From positions 8,122,001-8,186,000 of the forward strand of contig NZ_BJHV01000001.1 in the NCBI RefSeq assembly GCF_005405925.1: DNA of 64,000 bases, read 5' to 3'. The notes under the pieces were generated by a model. That model had not been told where the DNA came from. It searched no databases and saw only the letters and a list, made by a program, of their open reading frames with translations. Shown here in pieces: positions 52,779 through 61,684 of the stretch (position 1 is its first letter; each line of letters starts with the position of its first letter). Source of the stretch: Streptomyces antimycoticus. Lineage in GTDB: Bacteria > Actinomycetota > Actinomycetes > Streptomycetales > Streptomycetaceae. The position numbers and the translations under genes are program-made.

Positions 52779-54428
52779 ATGAGAACCAAGCTCTGTACCA
52801 CCGCAGTCGGCCTCGCGGGAGCCCTGCTGTTCACCGTCGGGTGCTCCGGGGCGACCTCCGGGTCCGGCGGCGCGACCGTGGATCCCGCCAAGCTCAAGCT
52901 CAGCGACACGACTTCCAAGGCGTCCGGCGCGGCCACCACGGTGAACTGGATCGTGGAACAGGAGCCCGCCTCCCTGGACATGGACGCCCAGGGCGGCAGC
53001 AGCACCCGCACCGTGATGGCCAACATCTGCGAGCGGCTGCTCCTGCTCCGCCCCGACATGACCACCACACCGCGGCTGGCGAAGAAGGCCGAGTACACCG
53101 GCGACAAGAAGCTCGTCCTCACCCTCCGCGACGACGTCACCTTCCACGACGGCGCCAAGATGACCGCCGACGACGTGGTGTGGAGCCTCAAGCGGCACGC
53201 CCGGCCGGAGATGAACGAGTCGGACGAGTACGAGGACGTCGACACGATCGCCAAGACCGGCCCGTCCGAGGTCACCATCACCTTCGAGAAGCCGAGCGCC
53301 CTGTTCACCAAGGCCCTGGCCGGTGACGCCGGGATCATCATGGAGCGCAAGGCGGTGGAGAAGCAGGGCGACGACTTCGGCACCCCCGGCCACCCCGACG
53401 CCTGCACCGGACCGTACAAGCTGAAGAGCTGGGACTCCGGCTCCGCCCTCACCATCGAGCGCTACGCGGACTACTGGGACGACGGCGTCCGCCCGCTGAC
53501 GAAGGAGGTCGTCTTCCGCTGGGCCTCCGGCAGCGCACTGGTCAACTCCATCTCCACGGGTGCCGCCGACGGCGCCTATCTGACGGCCACCGGCCCCGCC
53601 GCCGTCCTGTCCAAGAAGAAGGGCATCCGCGCCTACTACGGACAGAGCACCACCGCCTGGTCGCTCAGCCCCACCAAGAGCGGTGCGCTGAAGGACGCCC
53701 GGCTGCGCAAGGCGCTGTCGCTGGCCATGGACCGTAAGGGCATCGCCAAGTCCGGCTTCAACGGCCTCGCCGAGCCCTGGGCCACCCCCGTGGGCCCCGG
53801 GGCGTGGGGCTATGAGAAGGCCGCCTTCCAGAAGGCGCAGAAGGACCTGGAGCACAACGGCGCCTACACCGCCTCGCCCTCGTCGGACGACATCGAGCGG
53901 GCGAAGAAGCTGGTCGAGCAGGCCGGGGCGCCCGGCGAGCCGATCGTCGTCTCCAGCGACGGCAGCGAGAGCCAGACCGTCATCACCAACGCGGTGCGCG
54001 GCGCGGCCCAGAAGATCGGGCTGAAGGTGACCGTCAAGACGATCGCCTCCAGCCGCTACGACGAGTTCTTCTCCGACCCGAAGTCCCGCGACGGCTTCGA
54101 CCTGATCCCGGTCGACTGGTACATCTCCAAGGCCGACCCGGCGGGCTTCTACGACAACGGCCTCACCGGCAATGCCAACAACTGGCTCGGCTACTCGGAC
54201 AAGGGCTATGACGCCCTCGTCGGCAAGGCCCAGCAGACCATCGACGACCGCAAGCGCGCGGAGCTCGTCATCGACGCGCAGGCCAAGTTCGCCGACGACG
54301 CCGTGTGGATCCCGCTGGTGCAGGTGCCCTCGGTGATGGTGCTCGGCGACAAGTACACCGGCCCGCCGGCGTCCATGGTGTCGATGTACTACCCGTGGGC
54401 CGCCGACCTCGGCACGAAGAAGGGCTGA
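52779..54428 (+). CDS. Peptide-type ABC transporter substrate-binding lipoprotein
   Basis: 549-residue family 5 solute-binding lipoprotein. Lipobox in GALLFTVGC (Cys about 22) after a short signal peptide, then a DppA/OppA-like fold: VTFHDGAKMTADDVVWSLKR, DACTGPYKLKSWDSGSALTIERYADYWDDG, RKALSLAMDRKGIAKSGFNG and YYPWAADLG at the end. Delivers ligand to the permease pair. Lys-rich surface and the C45 partner do not define the ligand. Confidence 0.9.
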   Translation: MRTKLCTTAVGLAGALLFTVGCSGATSGSGGATVDPAKLKLSDTTSKASGAATTVNWIVEQEPASLDMDAQGGSSTRTVMANICERLLLLRPDMTTTPRLAKKAEYTGDKKLVLTLRDDVTFHDGAKMTADDVVWSLKRHARPEMNESDEYEDVDTIAKTGPSEVTITFEKPSALFTKALAGDAGIIMERKAVEKQGDDFGTPGHPDACTGPYKLKSWDSGSALTIERYADYWDDGVRPLTKEVVFRWASGSALVNSISTGAADGAYLTATGPAAVLSKKKGIRAYYGQSTTAWSLSPTKSGALKDARLRKALSLAMDRKGIAKSGFNGLAEPWATPVGPGAWGYEKAAFQKAQKDLEHNGAYTASPSSDDIERAKKLVEQAGAPGEPIVVSSDGSESQTVITNAVRGAAQKIGLKVTVKTIASSRYDEFFSDPKSRDGFDLIPVDWYISKADPAGFYDNGLTGNANNWLGYSDKGYDALVGKAQQTIDDRKRAELVIDAQAKFADDAVWIPLVQVPSVMVLGDKYTGPPASMVSMYYPWAADLGTKKG

Positions 54429-54432
54429 CACC

Positions 54433-55407
54433 ATGATCCGCGGACTGCCGCGGCGGATCGCCGGCCTGCTCGCCACGCTGCTCGCCGCCTCGTTCGTCAT
54501 CTTCGCCGCCGTCTACGCGGCCCCCGGGGACCCCGCCGTCCTCCTCTCCGGCAGCAGACAGGAACTCACCCCGGAGAAGCTCGCGGCGGTCCGCGCGGAG
54601 CACCACCTCGACGATCCGCTCGTCGTCCAGTACGGCCGATGGCTGTGGGACGGCCTCCAGGGCGACCTGGGCCGGTCGTTCCAGTACCGCGACCATGTGG
54701 CCGACCTGATCGGCGCCCGGCTGCCGACCACCCTGGAACTCGTCGCCTACGCCACGGTGTTCTTCGTGGTGCTGGGCGTCGGCTCCGGGGTGCTGGCGGC
54801 GGTGCGCCGCGGCTGGGTGGACTCGGCGGTCGTCGGCGGCACCACGCTCGCCGCCTCCGTCCCCGCCTTCGTCGCGGCCATCGCGCTGGTCTCCCTGTTC
54901 GGGGTGCGGCTGGGCTGGTTCCCGGTGACCGGCCAGGGCGAGGGGCTCACCGGCCGGCTGCACCATCTGACGCTGCCCGCCTTCGCGCTGGCCCTCAGCG
55001 CGCTCGCCGTGATCAGCCGGGTCACCCGGCAGGCGATGGCCGAGGCGTACGCCTCCGACCATGTGGAGGCCGCCCGCGCCTCCGGACAGACGGAGCGCCA
55101 GATCGTCGTCCGCCATGTGCTGCGCAACGCGCTCGGCCCGATCGTCACCATGTGCGGGCTCGTGATGGCGGGCATGCTCGCCGGAACGGTGGTGGTCGAG
55201 ACCGCCTTCGGCCTCAGCGGCGTCGGCTCACTGCTGGTGAGCGCCATCACCACCCACGACTTCCCGGTCACCCAGGCGGTGCTGCTGCTGATGGTCATCG
55301 GCTATGTCGTGGTGACCACCCTGGTCGACCTGGTCCATCCGCTGATCGACCCCCGGGTCGCGCCGGGCGGGACGCCGGGACGCAAGCCGGAAGGAAAGAC
55401 CGCATGA
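54433..55407 (+). CDS. ABC transporter permease (DppB-like)
   Basis: 324-residue membrane protein with six helices. N-terminal RIAGLLATLLAASFVIFAAVYAAPGDPA is typical of DppB/OppB; the EAA loop is EAARASGQTERQIVVRHVLRNALGP. Starts 4 bp after the binding-protein gene and overlaps the next permease by 4 bp (ATGA). Confidence 0.92.
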   Translation: MIRGLPRRIAGLLATLLAASFVIFAAVYAAPGDPAVLLSGSRQELTPEKLAAVRAEHHLDDPLVVQYGRWLWDGLQGDLGRSFQYRDHVADLIGARLPTTLELVAYATVFFVVLGVGSGVLAAVRRGWVDSAVVGGTTLAASVPAFVAAIALVSLFGVRLGWFPVTGQGEGLTGRLHHLTLPAFALALSALAVISRVTRQAMAEAYASDHVEAARASGQTERQIVVRHVLRNALGPIVTMCGLVMAGMLAGTVVVETAFGLSGVGSLLVSAITTHDFPVTQAVLLLMVIGYVVVTTLVDLVHPLIDPRVAPGGTPGRKPEGKTA

Positions 55408-56255
55408 CGACGGTGACTGCCGGGGCCCTGATCCCGGTGCGAGTACGGACCCGACGGCCGATACCAGTGATGCTCGCGGGCGGCTTCCTCGCCCTGGTCG
55501 TGGTGGCGGCGGTGTGCGCTCCCCTGATCGCCCCGCACGCGCCCGACGCGGTCGATCTGTCCGCCTCGCTCGCGGGGACCACCTCCGACCATCCGCTGGG
55601 CACCGACGCCTCGGGACAGGACCTGCTCTCCCGGGTCCTGTACGGCGCCCGGTCCAGCCTGCTGGCACCCCTGGCCCTGCTCGCGCTGGCCGCGCTGCTC
55701 GGCGTCACCATCGGCACCGTCGCGGCCTGGCGCGGCGGCTGGGTGGACACCCTGCTCTCGCGGGTGACCGATGTGATGTACGCCTTCCCGGGCCTGCTCT
55801 TCGTCGTCCTGGTGATCGCGGTCTTCGGTGACGGTCTCACCACGTCGATCGTCGCCCTGGGGCTCGCCTACGCGCCGACCATCGCGCGCTACACCCGCAG
55901 TCTCGCCCTCGCCGAGCGGTCCCAGCCGTATATCGACGCCTACCGGGTCCAGGGCATGAGCGGGACCCGGATCTGCGTACGCCACCTCGTGCCCAATCTG
56001 GCCGGTGCGCTCGTCGGCTATCTCGTGGTGCTCTTCGGCGAGGGGCTGATGAGCCTGGCCACCCTCAGCTATCTGGGCTTCGGTGCCGGATCGCCCTCGA
56101 TCGACTGGGGGCTGATGGTGCAGGAGGGGCAGGACGCCGTGGTGCAGGAGGCGCTGCTGCCGGCCCTCGTACCGGGCGCGGCCATCGCCGCCGTCGTGGT
56201 GGCCTTCAACATCGTCGGGGTCTGGGTCTCGGACCGGCTGGGCAAGGGGAGGTAG
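55404..56255 (+). CDS. ABC transporter permease (DppC-like)
   Basis: 283 residues, six helices with an N-terminal cytoplasmic stretch. DppC-type markers: HPLGTDASGQDLLSRVLYGARSSL and EAA loop DAYRVQGMSGTRICVRHLVPNLAGAL. Heterodimer partner of the preceding permease; coupled by ATGA overlap, and 6 bp before the first ATPase gene. Confidence 0.92.
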   Translation: MTTVTAGALIPVRVRTRRPIPVMLAGGFLALVVVAAVCAPLIAPHAPDAVDLSASLAGTTSDHPLGTDASGQDLLSRVLYGARSSLLAPLALLALAALLGVTIGTVAAWRGGWVDTLLSRVTDVMYAFPGLLFVVLVIAVFGDGLTTSIVALGLAYAPTIARYTRSLALAERSQPYIDAYRVQGMSGTRICVRHLVPNLAGALVGYLVVLFGEGLMSLATLSYLGFGAGSPSIDWGLMVQEGQDAVVQEALLPALVPGAAIAAVVVAFNIVGVWVSDRLGKGR

Positions 56256-56261
56256 GCGGCC

Positions 56262-57272
56262 ATGCTGCTGGACATCGAGGATCTCACCATCCGGCTGCCC
56301 GAAGGCGCCGCCGCCCGGCCCATGCTCGCCGAGGTGTCGCTGAGGGTCGGCAGGGGTGAAGTGGTCGGCCTGGTCGGCGAGTCCGGCTCCGGCAAGTCCA
56401 CGACGGCCCGGGCGGTGCTGCGCATGCTCCCCGAGGGGGCGCGGACCTCCGGCTCCGTACGGGTCGACGGCGAGGACGTCCTCTCCATGGACCCGGCCCG
56501 GCTGCGCCGGCACCGCTCCCGCACCGTCTCCATGATCTTCCAGGACCCGCGCTCGGCGATGAACCCGGTCCGCCGGATCGGCGACTTCCTCACCGATCCG
56601 CTCACCCGGGTCCTCGGCCTGTCCCGCCGCGCCGCGGTGGCGAAGGCGATAGAGCTGCTGGCCTCGGTGGGCCTGCCCGACCCCGAGCGCCGGATGCGCC
56701 AGCGCCCGCATGAGCTGTCCGGCGGCATGCTGCAACGGGTCGTGATCGCCGCAGCCCTGTCCACCGGCCCCGACCTGCTCCTCGCCGACGAGGCGACGAG
56801 CGCGCTGGACGCGACCACCCAGGCGGAGGTCCTGGCCCTGCTGCGGGGCATCCAGGAGGAGCGACGGCAGGACGGCAGCGGCCTCGGCACCCTCTTCATC
56901 ACCCACGATCTGCCGCTCGCTGCGGCCTACTGCGACCGCGTGTATGTGATGTACGCGGGCCGCGTGGTGGAACACCAGCCCGCCCACGGGCTCTTCGCCG
57001 ACCCCAGGCATCCCTACACCCGCGGCCTGCTGGAGTGCTCGCCCACCCTGGAGGACGACCGCGAACCGCGCCCCATCCCGGGCCGCCCGCCGTCCCTGTC
57101 CGACGCCTTCACCGGCTGCCCCTTCCTCCCGCGCTGCGCACGGGCCGAGGCGGAGTGTGAGAGCTGGGCGCCGGTGGCGGTCCCGTTCGGCGGCGGTGAC
57201 GGCGACGGACCGGAGGAGGGCGGCTCCGCGGCCTGCCGCCGACTGGAACTCGTATCGAGGAGCAGCGCATGA
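56262..57272 (+). CDS. ABC transporter ATP-binding protein (DppD-like)
   Basis: 336 residues. Walker A GESGSGKST, Q-loop FQDPRSAMNP, signature LSGGMLQR, Walker B LLLADEATSALD and switch His. C-terminal oligopeptide-transporter extension with the Cys pair of CPFLPRCARAEAECES is present. Overlaps the next ATPase gene by 4 bp. Confidence 0.93.
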   Translation: MLLDIEDLTIRLPEGAAARPMLAEVSLRVGRGEVVGLVGESGSGKSTTARAVLRMLPEGARTSGSVRVDGEDVLSMDPARLRRHRSRTVSMIFQDPRSAMNPVRRIGDFLTDPLTRVLGLSRRAAVAKAIELLASVGLPDPERRMRQRPHELSGGMLQRVVIAAALSTGPDLLLADEATSALDATTQAEVLALLRGIQEERRQDGSGLGTLFITHDLPLAAAYCDRVYVMYAGRVVEHQPAHGLFADPRHPYTRGLLECSPTLEDDREPRPIPGRPPSLSDAFTGCPFLPRCARAEAECESWAPVAVPFGGGDGDGPEEGGSAACRRLELVSRSSA

Positions 57273-58126
57273 CCGAGCCCGCACTCGTCGTACAGGGGCT
57301 GCGCAAGAGCTATGCGCTCCCGGGCGGTGGCCGGACGACGGCCGTGGACGATGTCTCCTTCTCCGTGCCGGCCGGCGGCTCGCTGGGCATCGTCGGGGAG
57401 TCCGGCTCCGGGAAGACCACGGTGGCCCGGATCCTGGTGGACCTGGTACGCCCCGACGCGGGGACGATCACGGTGAACGGGCGGGAGCGCACGCCCGGGC
57501 GGCGCGGCGGCCGCATGCCGCTGGGACCGGGCGCGCGCAGGGCGGCCCGGCTGGGCCGCGCCCGCGAGATCCAGATCGTCTTCCAGGACCCGTACGTATC
57601 GCTCGACCCGCGCCTGACCGCGCGTCAGTGCCTGCGCACCGCCCTGCGGCTGCACGGCCGGTACGAGGGGCAGGCCGCCACCGACCGGATCGCCGAGCTG
57701 CTCGACCAGGTGGGCCTGGGCAAGCGCGAGGGCGACGCCCGCCCGCGGGGCCTGTCGGGCGGGCAGCGCCAGCGGCTGGCCATCGCCCGCGCGCTCGCCG
57801 TGGAACCGGAGGTGCTGGTCCTGGACGAGGCGGTGGCGGCGCTGGACGTGTCCATCCAGGCGCAGATCCTCCGGCTGCTCGCCGACATCCGCCGGGAGAC
57901 CGGCGTGGCCCTGGTCTTCGTCAGCCATGACCTGGCCGTCGTACGGCACATCACGGACGACACGCTGGTGATGCGGCGCGGCCGCGCGGTCGAGACGGGC
58001 CCGACGGCCCGGGTGCTGGACACCCCGGCCGATCCGTACACCCGGCTGCTGTTGTCGTCGGTGCCGCACGACGGCTGGGATCCGGCGGAGACGGTACGGC
58101 TGCGGGCGGAGCTCGCCGAGCTGTGA
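57269..58126 (+). CDS. ABC transporter ATP-binding protein (DppF-like)
   Basis: 285 residues. Walker A GESGSGKTT, Q-loop FQDPYVSLDPRL, signature LSGGQRQR, Walker B VLVLDEAVAALD, and a switch His in FVSHDLAVV. Slightly unusual in that the Ser of the DE-A-T-SALD motif is replaced by Val/Ala. Lacks the Cys-rich C-terminal tail. Last gene of the importer; the GH95-like gene follows after 183 bp. Confidence 0.92.
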   Translation: MTEPALVVQGLRKSYALPGGGRTTAVDDVSFSVPAGGSLGIVGESGSGKTTVARILVDLVRPDAGTITVNGRERTPGRRGGRMPLGPGARRAARLGRAREIQIVFQDPYVSLDPRLTARQCLRTALRLHGRYEGQAATDRIAELLDQVGLGKREGDARPRGLSGGQRQRLAIARALAVEPEVLVLDEAVAALDVSIQAQILRLLADIRRETGVALVFVSHDLAVVRHITDDTLVMRRGRAVETGPTARVLDTPADPYTRLLLSSVPHDGWDPAETVRLRAELAEL

Positions 58127-58309
58127 CCGCGACCGCCGATGGCGAGACATCGGCTCACTCTGGTCCTCGATGGCTCAATGTGAGGAGCTGAGCCCGTCTC
58201 ACCTGCGAATACGTCACCCGCCGAATTTCTATACGTCGGAGGTATTCCCAGGTGTCCCTGTGCCCTGCACCATGCCGGTAGTTCACCACCGGATAGGGGA
58301 GGCACATAC

Positions 58310-60634
58310 GTGACCGCGCCAACAGGGGACGGGATCTCTCGCAGAGGTGTGATCGGCACGGCCGCCGCGGTCGGCGCCGGCGGCTGGCTGGCCGGATCGG
58401 GCACCGCCTGGGCCGCTCCCCAGGTGTCCGGCGGAGCGGCGGCCCTGCCCGAACGGATGGTCAGGGCCGCCGCCCCGCGGTGGCGGCGGATGCCCGGCGA
58501 CTGGAAGGACGGCCCCTTCCTGGCCAACGGCCTGCTCGGCGCGGTGGTGTACAAGGGTGCGACGCCCAATTCCGTGAAGGTCATGCTCAGCCACACCCAG
58601 GTGCAGGACCAGCGCCCCCAGTGGCGCGCCCCGTACGGCTTCTCCCGCCTGCCCATCGGCCACTTCGACCTCACCCTCGCCGGAGAGGTGACCGGTATCG
58701 ACTGGACGCTCGACCTCTGGGACGCCGAGCTGCGCGGCACCATCACCACCACCCGGGGCAGCGTCCGTTTCACGATGCTGGTGCACAACGCCCGTGGCGC
58801 GCTGCTGATCTCCACCCGGCCCAGCGCCGGTGAGGAGGCCGCGGCCTGGTCGTTCACCTGGATGCCCGCGGCCTCACCCCGCACCAAGGACAAGCCCGCC
58901 GACTACACGGGCAACCCCGACCCCCGCACCGGCTCCGCGGGCGAGACCCACTACGTCGAACAACCGCTGATCGCGGGCGGCGGATGGACCACCGCCTGGC
59001 GGGAACGGCGCGTGGGCACCGGCCGGCTGCTGGCCGCCCATATCGTCTACCGCCACCCCGAGGACCTGTCGCACACCACCCAACTGGCCGTCGCGGAGGT
59101 GGCCCGGACCCTGGCCACCGACCCCGACGACCTGGTGCGCTCCCACCGTGCCTGGTGGCACCGCTTCTACCAGCACAGTCTGGTCTCCGTACCCGACAAG
59201 CGGCTGCAGAGCTTCTACTGGATCCAGCTCTACAAGGTCGCCTGCGCCACCCGTGCCGACGGGCCCTCGATGTCCGAATGGGGGCCGTGGTACCCGGAGA
59301 CCGGCGGGAGTTGGACCGCGGTCTGGTGGAATCTCAACGTCCAGATCGCCACCTGGCTGGTCCAGGGCTCCAACCACCTCGAACTCGACTCCGTCACCTC
59401 CACCTTCAAGGAGTTCGAGAAGAATCTGCCGCTGTCCGTCCCGCCGGAGTACCGCGACGGCGACACCTACGCCCTCGCCCACCCCTCCGACTGGCTGCTG
59501 CGCCCCGGCGACAAGACCGTCGGCATCCCCGGCACCGCCACCAAGACCGACAACAACGGCAATCTCATCTGGGCCATGCACAACGTCTGGCTCAGCTACC
59601 GCCACACCATGGACATCCGCATCGTGCGCGACGTCCTCTACCCGATCCTCGCCAAGGCGGTGAACTTCTACGACCACTTCCTCCACGAGGGCGGCGACGG
59701 AAAGCTGCATCTGCCGCTGACCCGCTCACCGGAGTGGGCGGACGCCGAGGACTGCACCTACGACCTCTCCCTGCTCCGCTGGGGCTGCGCCACCCTCCTG
59801 GACTGCCTGCGCATCCTCCGCACCGACCACCCTCGCGCCCGGCGCTGGCGCGAGATCCTCGACCGCCTCGTGGCCTACCCCCGCGATGCCACCGGCATCA
59901 TGATCGGCGCCGACAAGCCGCTCACCGAGTCCCACCGCCACTTCTCCCATATGCTCTGGCTCTACCCGCTGCACGAGCTGGACTGGGACCGCCCGGCCGA
60001 CCGGGACATCATGCGGACCACCTTCGACCACTGGGTCAAGGACCGCAGCCTGTGGGCCGGTTACAGCTACGCCGTCGCCTCCTCCATGGCCTCGCGCATG
60101 GAACGGCCCGAGGAGGCCCTCGACTTCCTCACCTTCCTCACGGACGGCAACCTGATCAAGAACGCCTGGATCACCCCGAACACCATGTACGTCGAGGGTG
60201 GCAACCTCGCCACCGAAAGCCCCCTGACCGCGGCCCAGTCGATCCTCGAAATGGCCGTCCAGAGCCACAACGGCGTCCTGCGGGTCTTCCCCTCCGTCTC
60301 CCGCCGCTGGCCCGACCTCTCGGTCCACTCGCTGCGCACCCAGGGCGCCTTCCTCGTGGACGCCGACCGCTCGGCCGGGCGCACCCGCTGGATACGCGTC
60401 CACAGCGAGGCCGGTGCCCCGCTCGTCCTGCACCACGGCATCCCCGGCCCGATCGACGTCCGTGACCCCCGTGGCCGCCCCCTCCGCTACCGCCGCACCG
60501 GCCCCGGCCGCATCGAGATCTCCCTCGCCCGCGACGCGACGGCCCTCATCACCCCCCGGGGCCACCGCCCGGACCCGGCCCCGCGCGACGTCCCGGCCGT
60601 CGGCGACGCCAAGCCGTGGGGACTGCCGGACTGA
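58310..60634 (+). CDS. Tat-exported GH95-like glycoside hydrolase
   Basis: 774 residues. Tat signal (SRRGVIGTAAAVGAGGWLAGSGTAWA), then a sequence resembling family GH95 (alpha-L-fucosidase/galactosidase): an N-terminal super-sandwich (PFLANGLLGAVVYKG), and an (alpha/alpha)6 catalytic domain with SPEWADAEDCTYDLSLLRW and SHRHFSHMLWLYPLHELD in the place of the catalytic motifs. GTG 58310 has GGGGAGG upstream. Acts outside the cell on alpha-linked deoxy-sugars. It may share the regulon of the ABC operon because of position and direction, but has its own leader of 183 bp with a weak dyad. Family assignment is by eye. Confidence 0.75.
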   Translation: MTAPTGDGISRRGVIGTAAAVGAGGWLAGSGTAWAAPQVSGGAAALPERMVRAAAPRWRRMPGDWKDGPFLANGLLGAVVYKGATPNSVKVMLSHTQVQDQRPQWRAPYGFSRLPIGHFDLTLAGEVTGIDWTLDLWDAELRGTITTTRGSVRFTMLVHNARGALLISTRPSAGEEAAAWSFTWMPAASPRTKDKPADYTGNPDPRTGSAGETHYVEQPLIAGGGWTTAWRERRVGTGRLLAAHIVYRHPEDLSHTTQLAVAEVARTLATDPDDLVRSHRAWWHRFYQHSLVSVPDKRLQSFYWIQLYKVACATRADGPSMSEWGPWYPETGGSWTAVWWNLNVQIATWLVQGSNHLELDSVTSTFKEFEKNLPLSVPPEYRDGDTYALAHPSDWLLRPGDKTVGIPGTATKTDNNGNLIWAMHNVWLSYRHTMDIRIVRDVLYPILAKAVNFYDHFLHEGGDGKLHLPLTRSPEWADAEDCTYDLSLLRWGCATLLDCLRILRTDHPRARRWREILDRLVAYPRDATGIMIGADKPLTESHRHFSHMLWLYPLHELDWDRPADRDIMRTTFDHWVKDRSLWAGYSYAVASSMASRMERPEEALDFLTFLTDGNLIKNAWITPNTMYVEGGNLATESPLTAAQSILEMAVQSHNGVLRVFPSVSRRWPDLSVHSLRTQGAFLVDADRSAGRTRWIRVHSEAGAPLVLHHGIPGPIDVRDPRGRPLRYRRTGPGRIEISLARDATALITPRGHRPDPAPRDVPAVGDAKPWGLPD

Positions 60635-60677
60635 ATCGAGGCCGCCCAGACGAGCGGCCGCCCGAACAAGGCGATGA

Positions 60678-60704
60678 GCGCACCCCTGCCGAGCAGGGGT
60701 GCGC
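60678..60704. terminator. Hairpin terminator after the GH95-like gene
   Basis: GCGCACCCCTGC (60678-60689) and GCAGGGGTGCGC (60693-60704), perfect 12-bp arms with a CGA loop, about 45 bp after the stop codon. Confidence 0.85.
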
Positions 60705-60708
60705 CCTG

Positions 60709-61062
60709 GAAAAGGTCCTCGACAGTCGGGGCGACCGCTTACGGCGGTTGGTCTTCGCCGGTGACCCGCGGCGCCCCCTCCAGCACCTCGGCGAGGCGGA
60801 GACCCTGACGCTGATTCAGAACCGGCCGGAATTCACCGGCTCGGTCTGGATCACCGACGACGGGGAGGCCGGCCGCTTCGCCCGACGCAAGGGGATCACG
60901 GTTCTGGACACCGTGGACATCGTCCGGGTGGCCGTGGCCGTGGCCGTGGCCGAGGAACTGGTCGTGGCGTCCGAAGGGCACCGCCTTTTACACGCCGTGA
61001 CGGAGCAGGGGCCGTCAGCTGCGCGGCATACCCCCGCGCCCCGAGGACCTACGGCACTGACC
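60709..61062 (+). pseudogene. PIN-domain-like protein remnant
   Basis: C-terminal part of a PIN-like nuclease (AETLTLIQNRPEFTGSVWITDDGEAGRFARRKGITVLDTVDIVR) followed by EGHRLLHAVTEQG. The N-terminal half with the first catalytic Asp cannot be found, and (GTGGCC)4 slippage interrupts the sequence at about 60928. The frame continues to 61257 but into the antisense of the HATPase gene. Such PIN proteins are typical toxin or tRNA/mRNA-cleaving factors of TA modules; no antitoxin is seen. Confidence 0.5.
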
Positions 61063-61522
61063 GGCGGACGGCCCCAGACCACCGCCCGGCGGGGCGGCAG
61101 TCCAGCTCCGCCCACACTGTCTTGCCCACCGGAGGGTGCGGTTCGGTGCCCCAGCGGTCGGCGAGCGCGTTCACCAGCAGCAGGCCGCGCCCGGTTTCAC
61201 GGTCCGGGGGAGGGACCGGCTGAAGGGTGGGCCGCCGCTCGCCCCGTGTGTCGATGACCTCGACGCGGAGGATTTCCGTGGTGCCGTCGAGGACGAGACC
61301 GAGCCGGAAGTCGCGGCCCGGTACGCGCCCGTGCAGCGCCGCGTTGGCACTCAGTTCGGCGGTGATCGCCACGGCGCGATCGGCGACGTCGGGTGACACC
61401 GGCCAGGCGCGGAGCTGCTCCACGGCGAGCAGGCGGGCCAGCCGGGCCCCGCGCCGCGTGGAGGACAGGCGTTGGGTAAAGGTCCAGTTCGTGGCGGGGA
61501 GTTGGGGCGTGCTTGCGTTCAT
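61049..61522 (-). CDS. ATP-binding protein (anti-sigma-factor-type HATPase)
   Basis: 157-residue GHKL protein of the RsbW/HATPase_c_2 type common in Streptomyces. N box AITAELSANAALHG, a G-box-like DRETGRGLLLVNALADRWG, preceded by a short N-terminus. ATG 61522 is preferred; the frame is open to 61591. Divergent from the HTH gene, which together with DUF397 is a standard Streptomyces neighbourhood (BldB/WhiJ-like systems). Its convergent neighbour is the PIN remnant, with which it overlaps slightly. Confidence 0.85.
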   Translation of the reverse strand: MNASTPQLPATNWTFTQRLSSTRRGARLARLLAVEQLRAWPVSPDVADRAVAITAELSANAALHGRVPGRDFRLGLVLDGTTEILRVEVIDTRGERRPTLQPVPPPDRETGRGLLLVNALADRWGTEPHPPVGKTVWAELDCRPAGRWSGAVRRSVP

Positions 61523-61684
61523 GGAGCCACGGTGGCGGGTGATCGTCGACCTTGGCCAGCACCGCGCCGCGTACGCAGCGTCAGCGTACATGCGCGTTCG
61601 GTGGACGGTACACCCGTTGATCCGTCACCCTGGGTGAGTCGAGCGCGGGGGCCCTCGCACGTACGCATCTGGAGGTGTCCGCGT

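Noticed and set aside
55302..57284. 660-residue open frame antisense to the ABC genes
   Set aside because: Low-complexity composition; permease and ATPase motifs are on the plus strand.
50544..60634. Beta-lactam biosynthesis cluster because of the C45 acyltransferase
   Set aside because: No NRPS, IPNS or expandase-like genes are present; the C45 family is mostly hydrolases.
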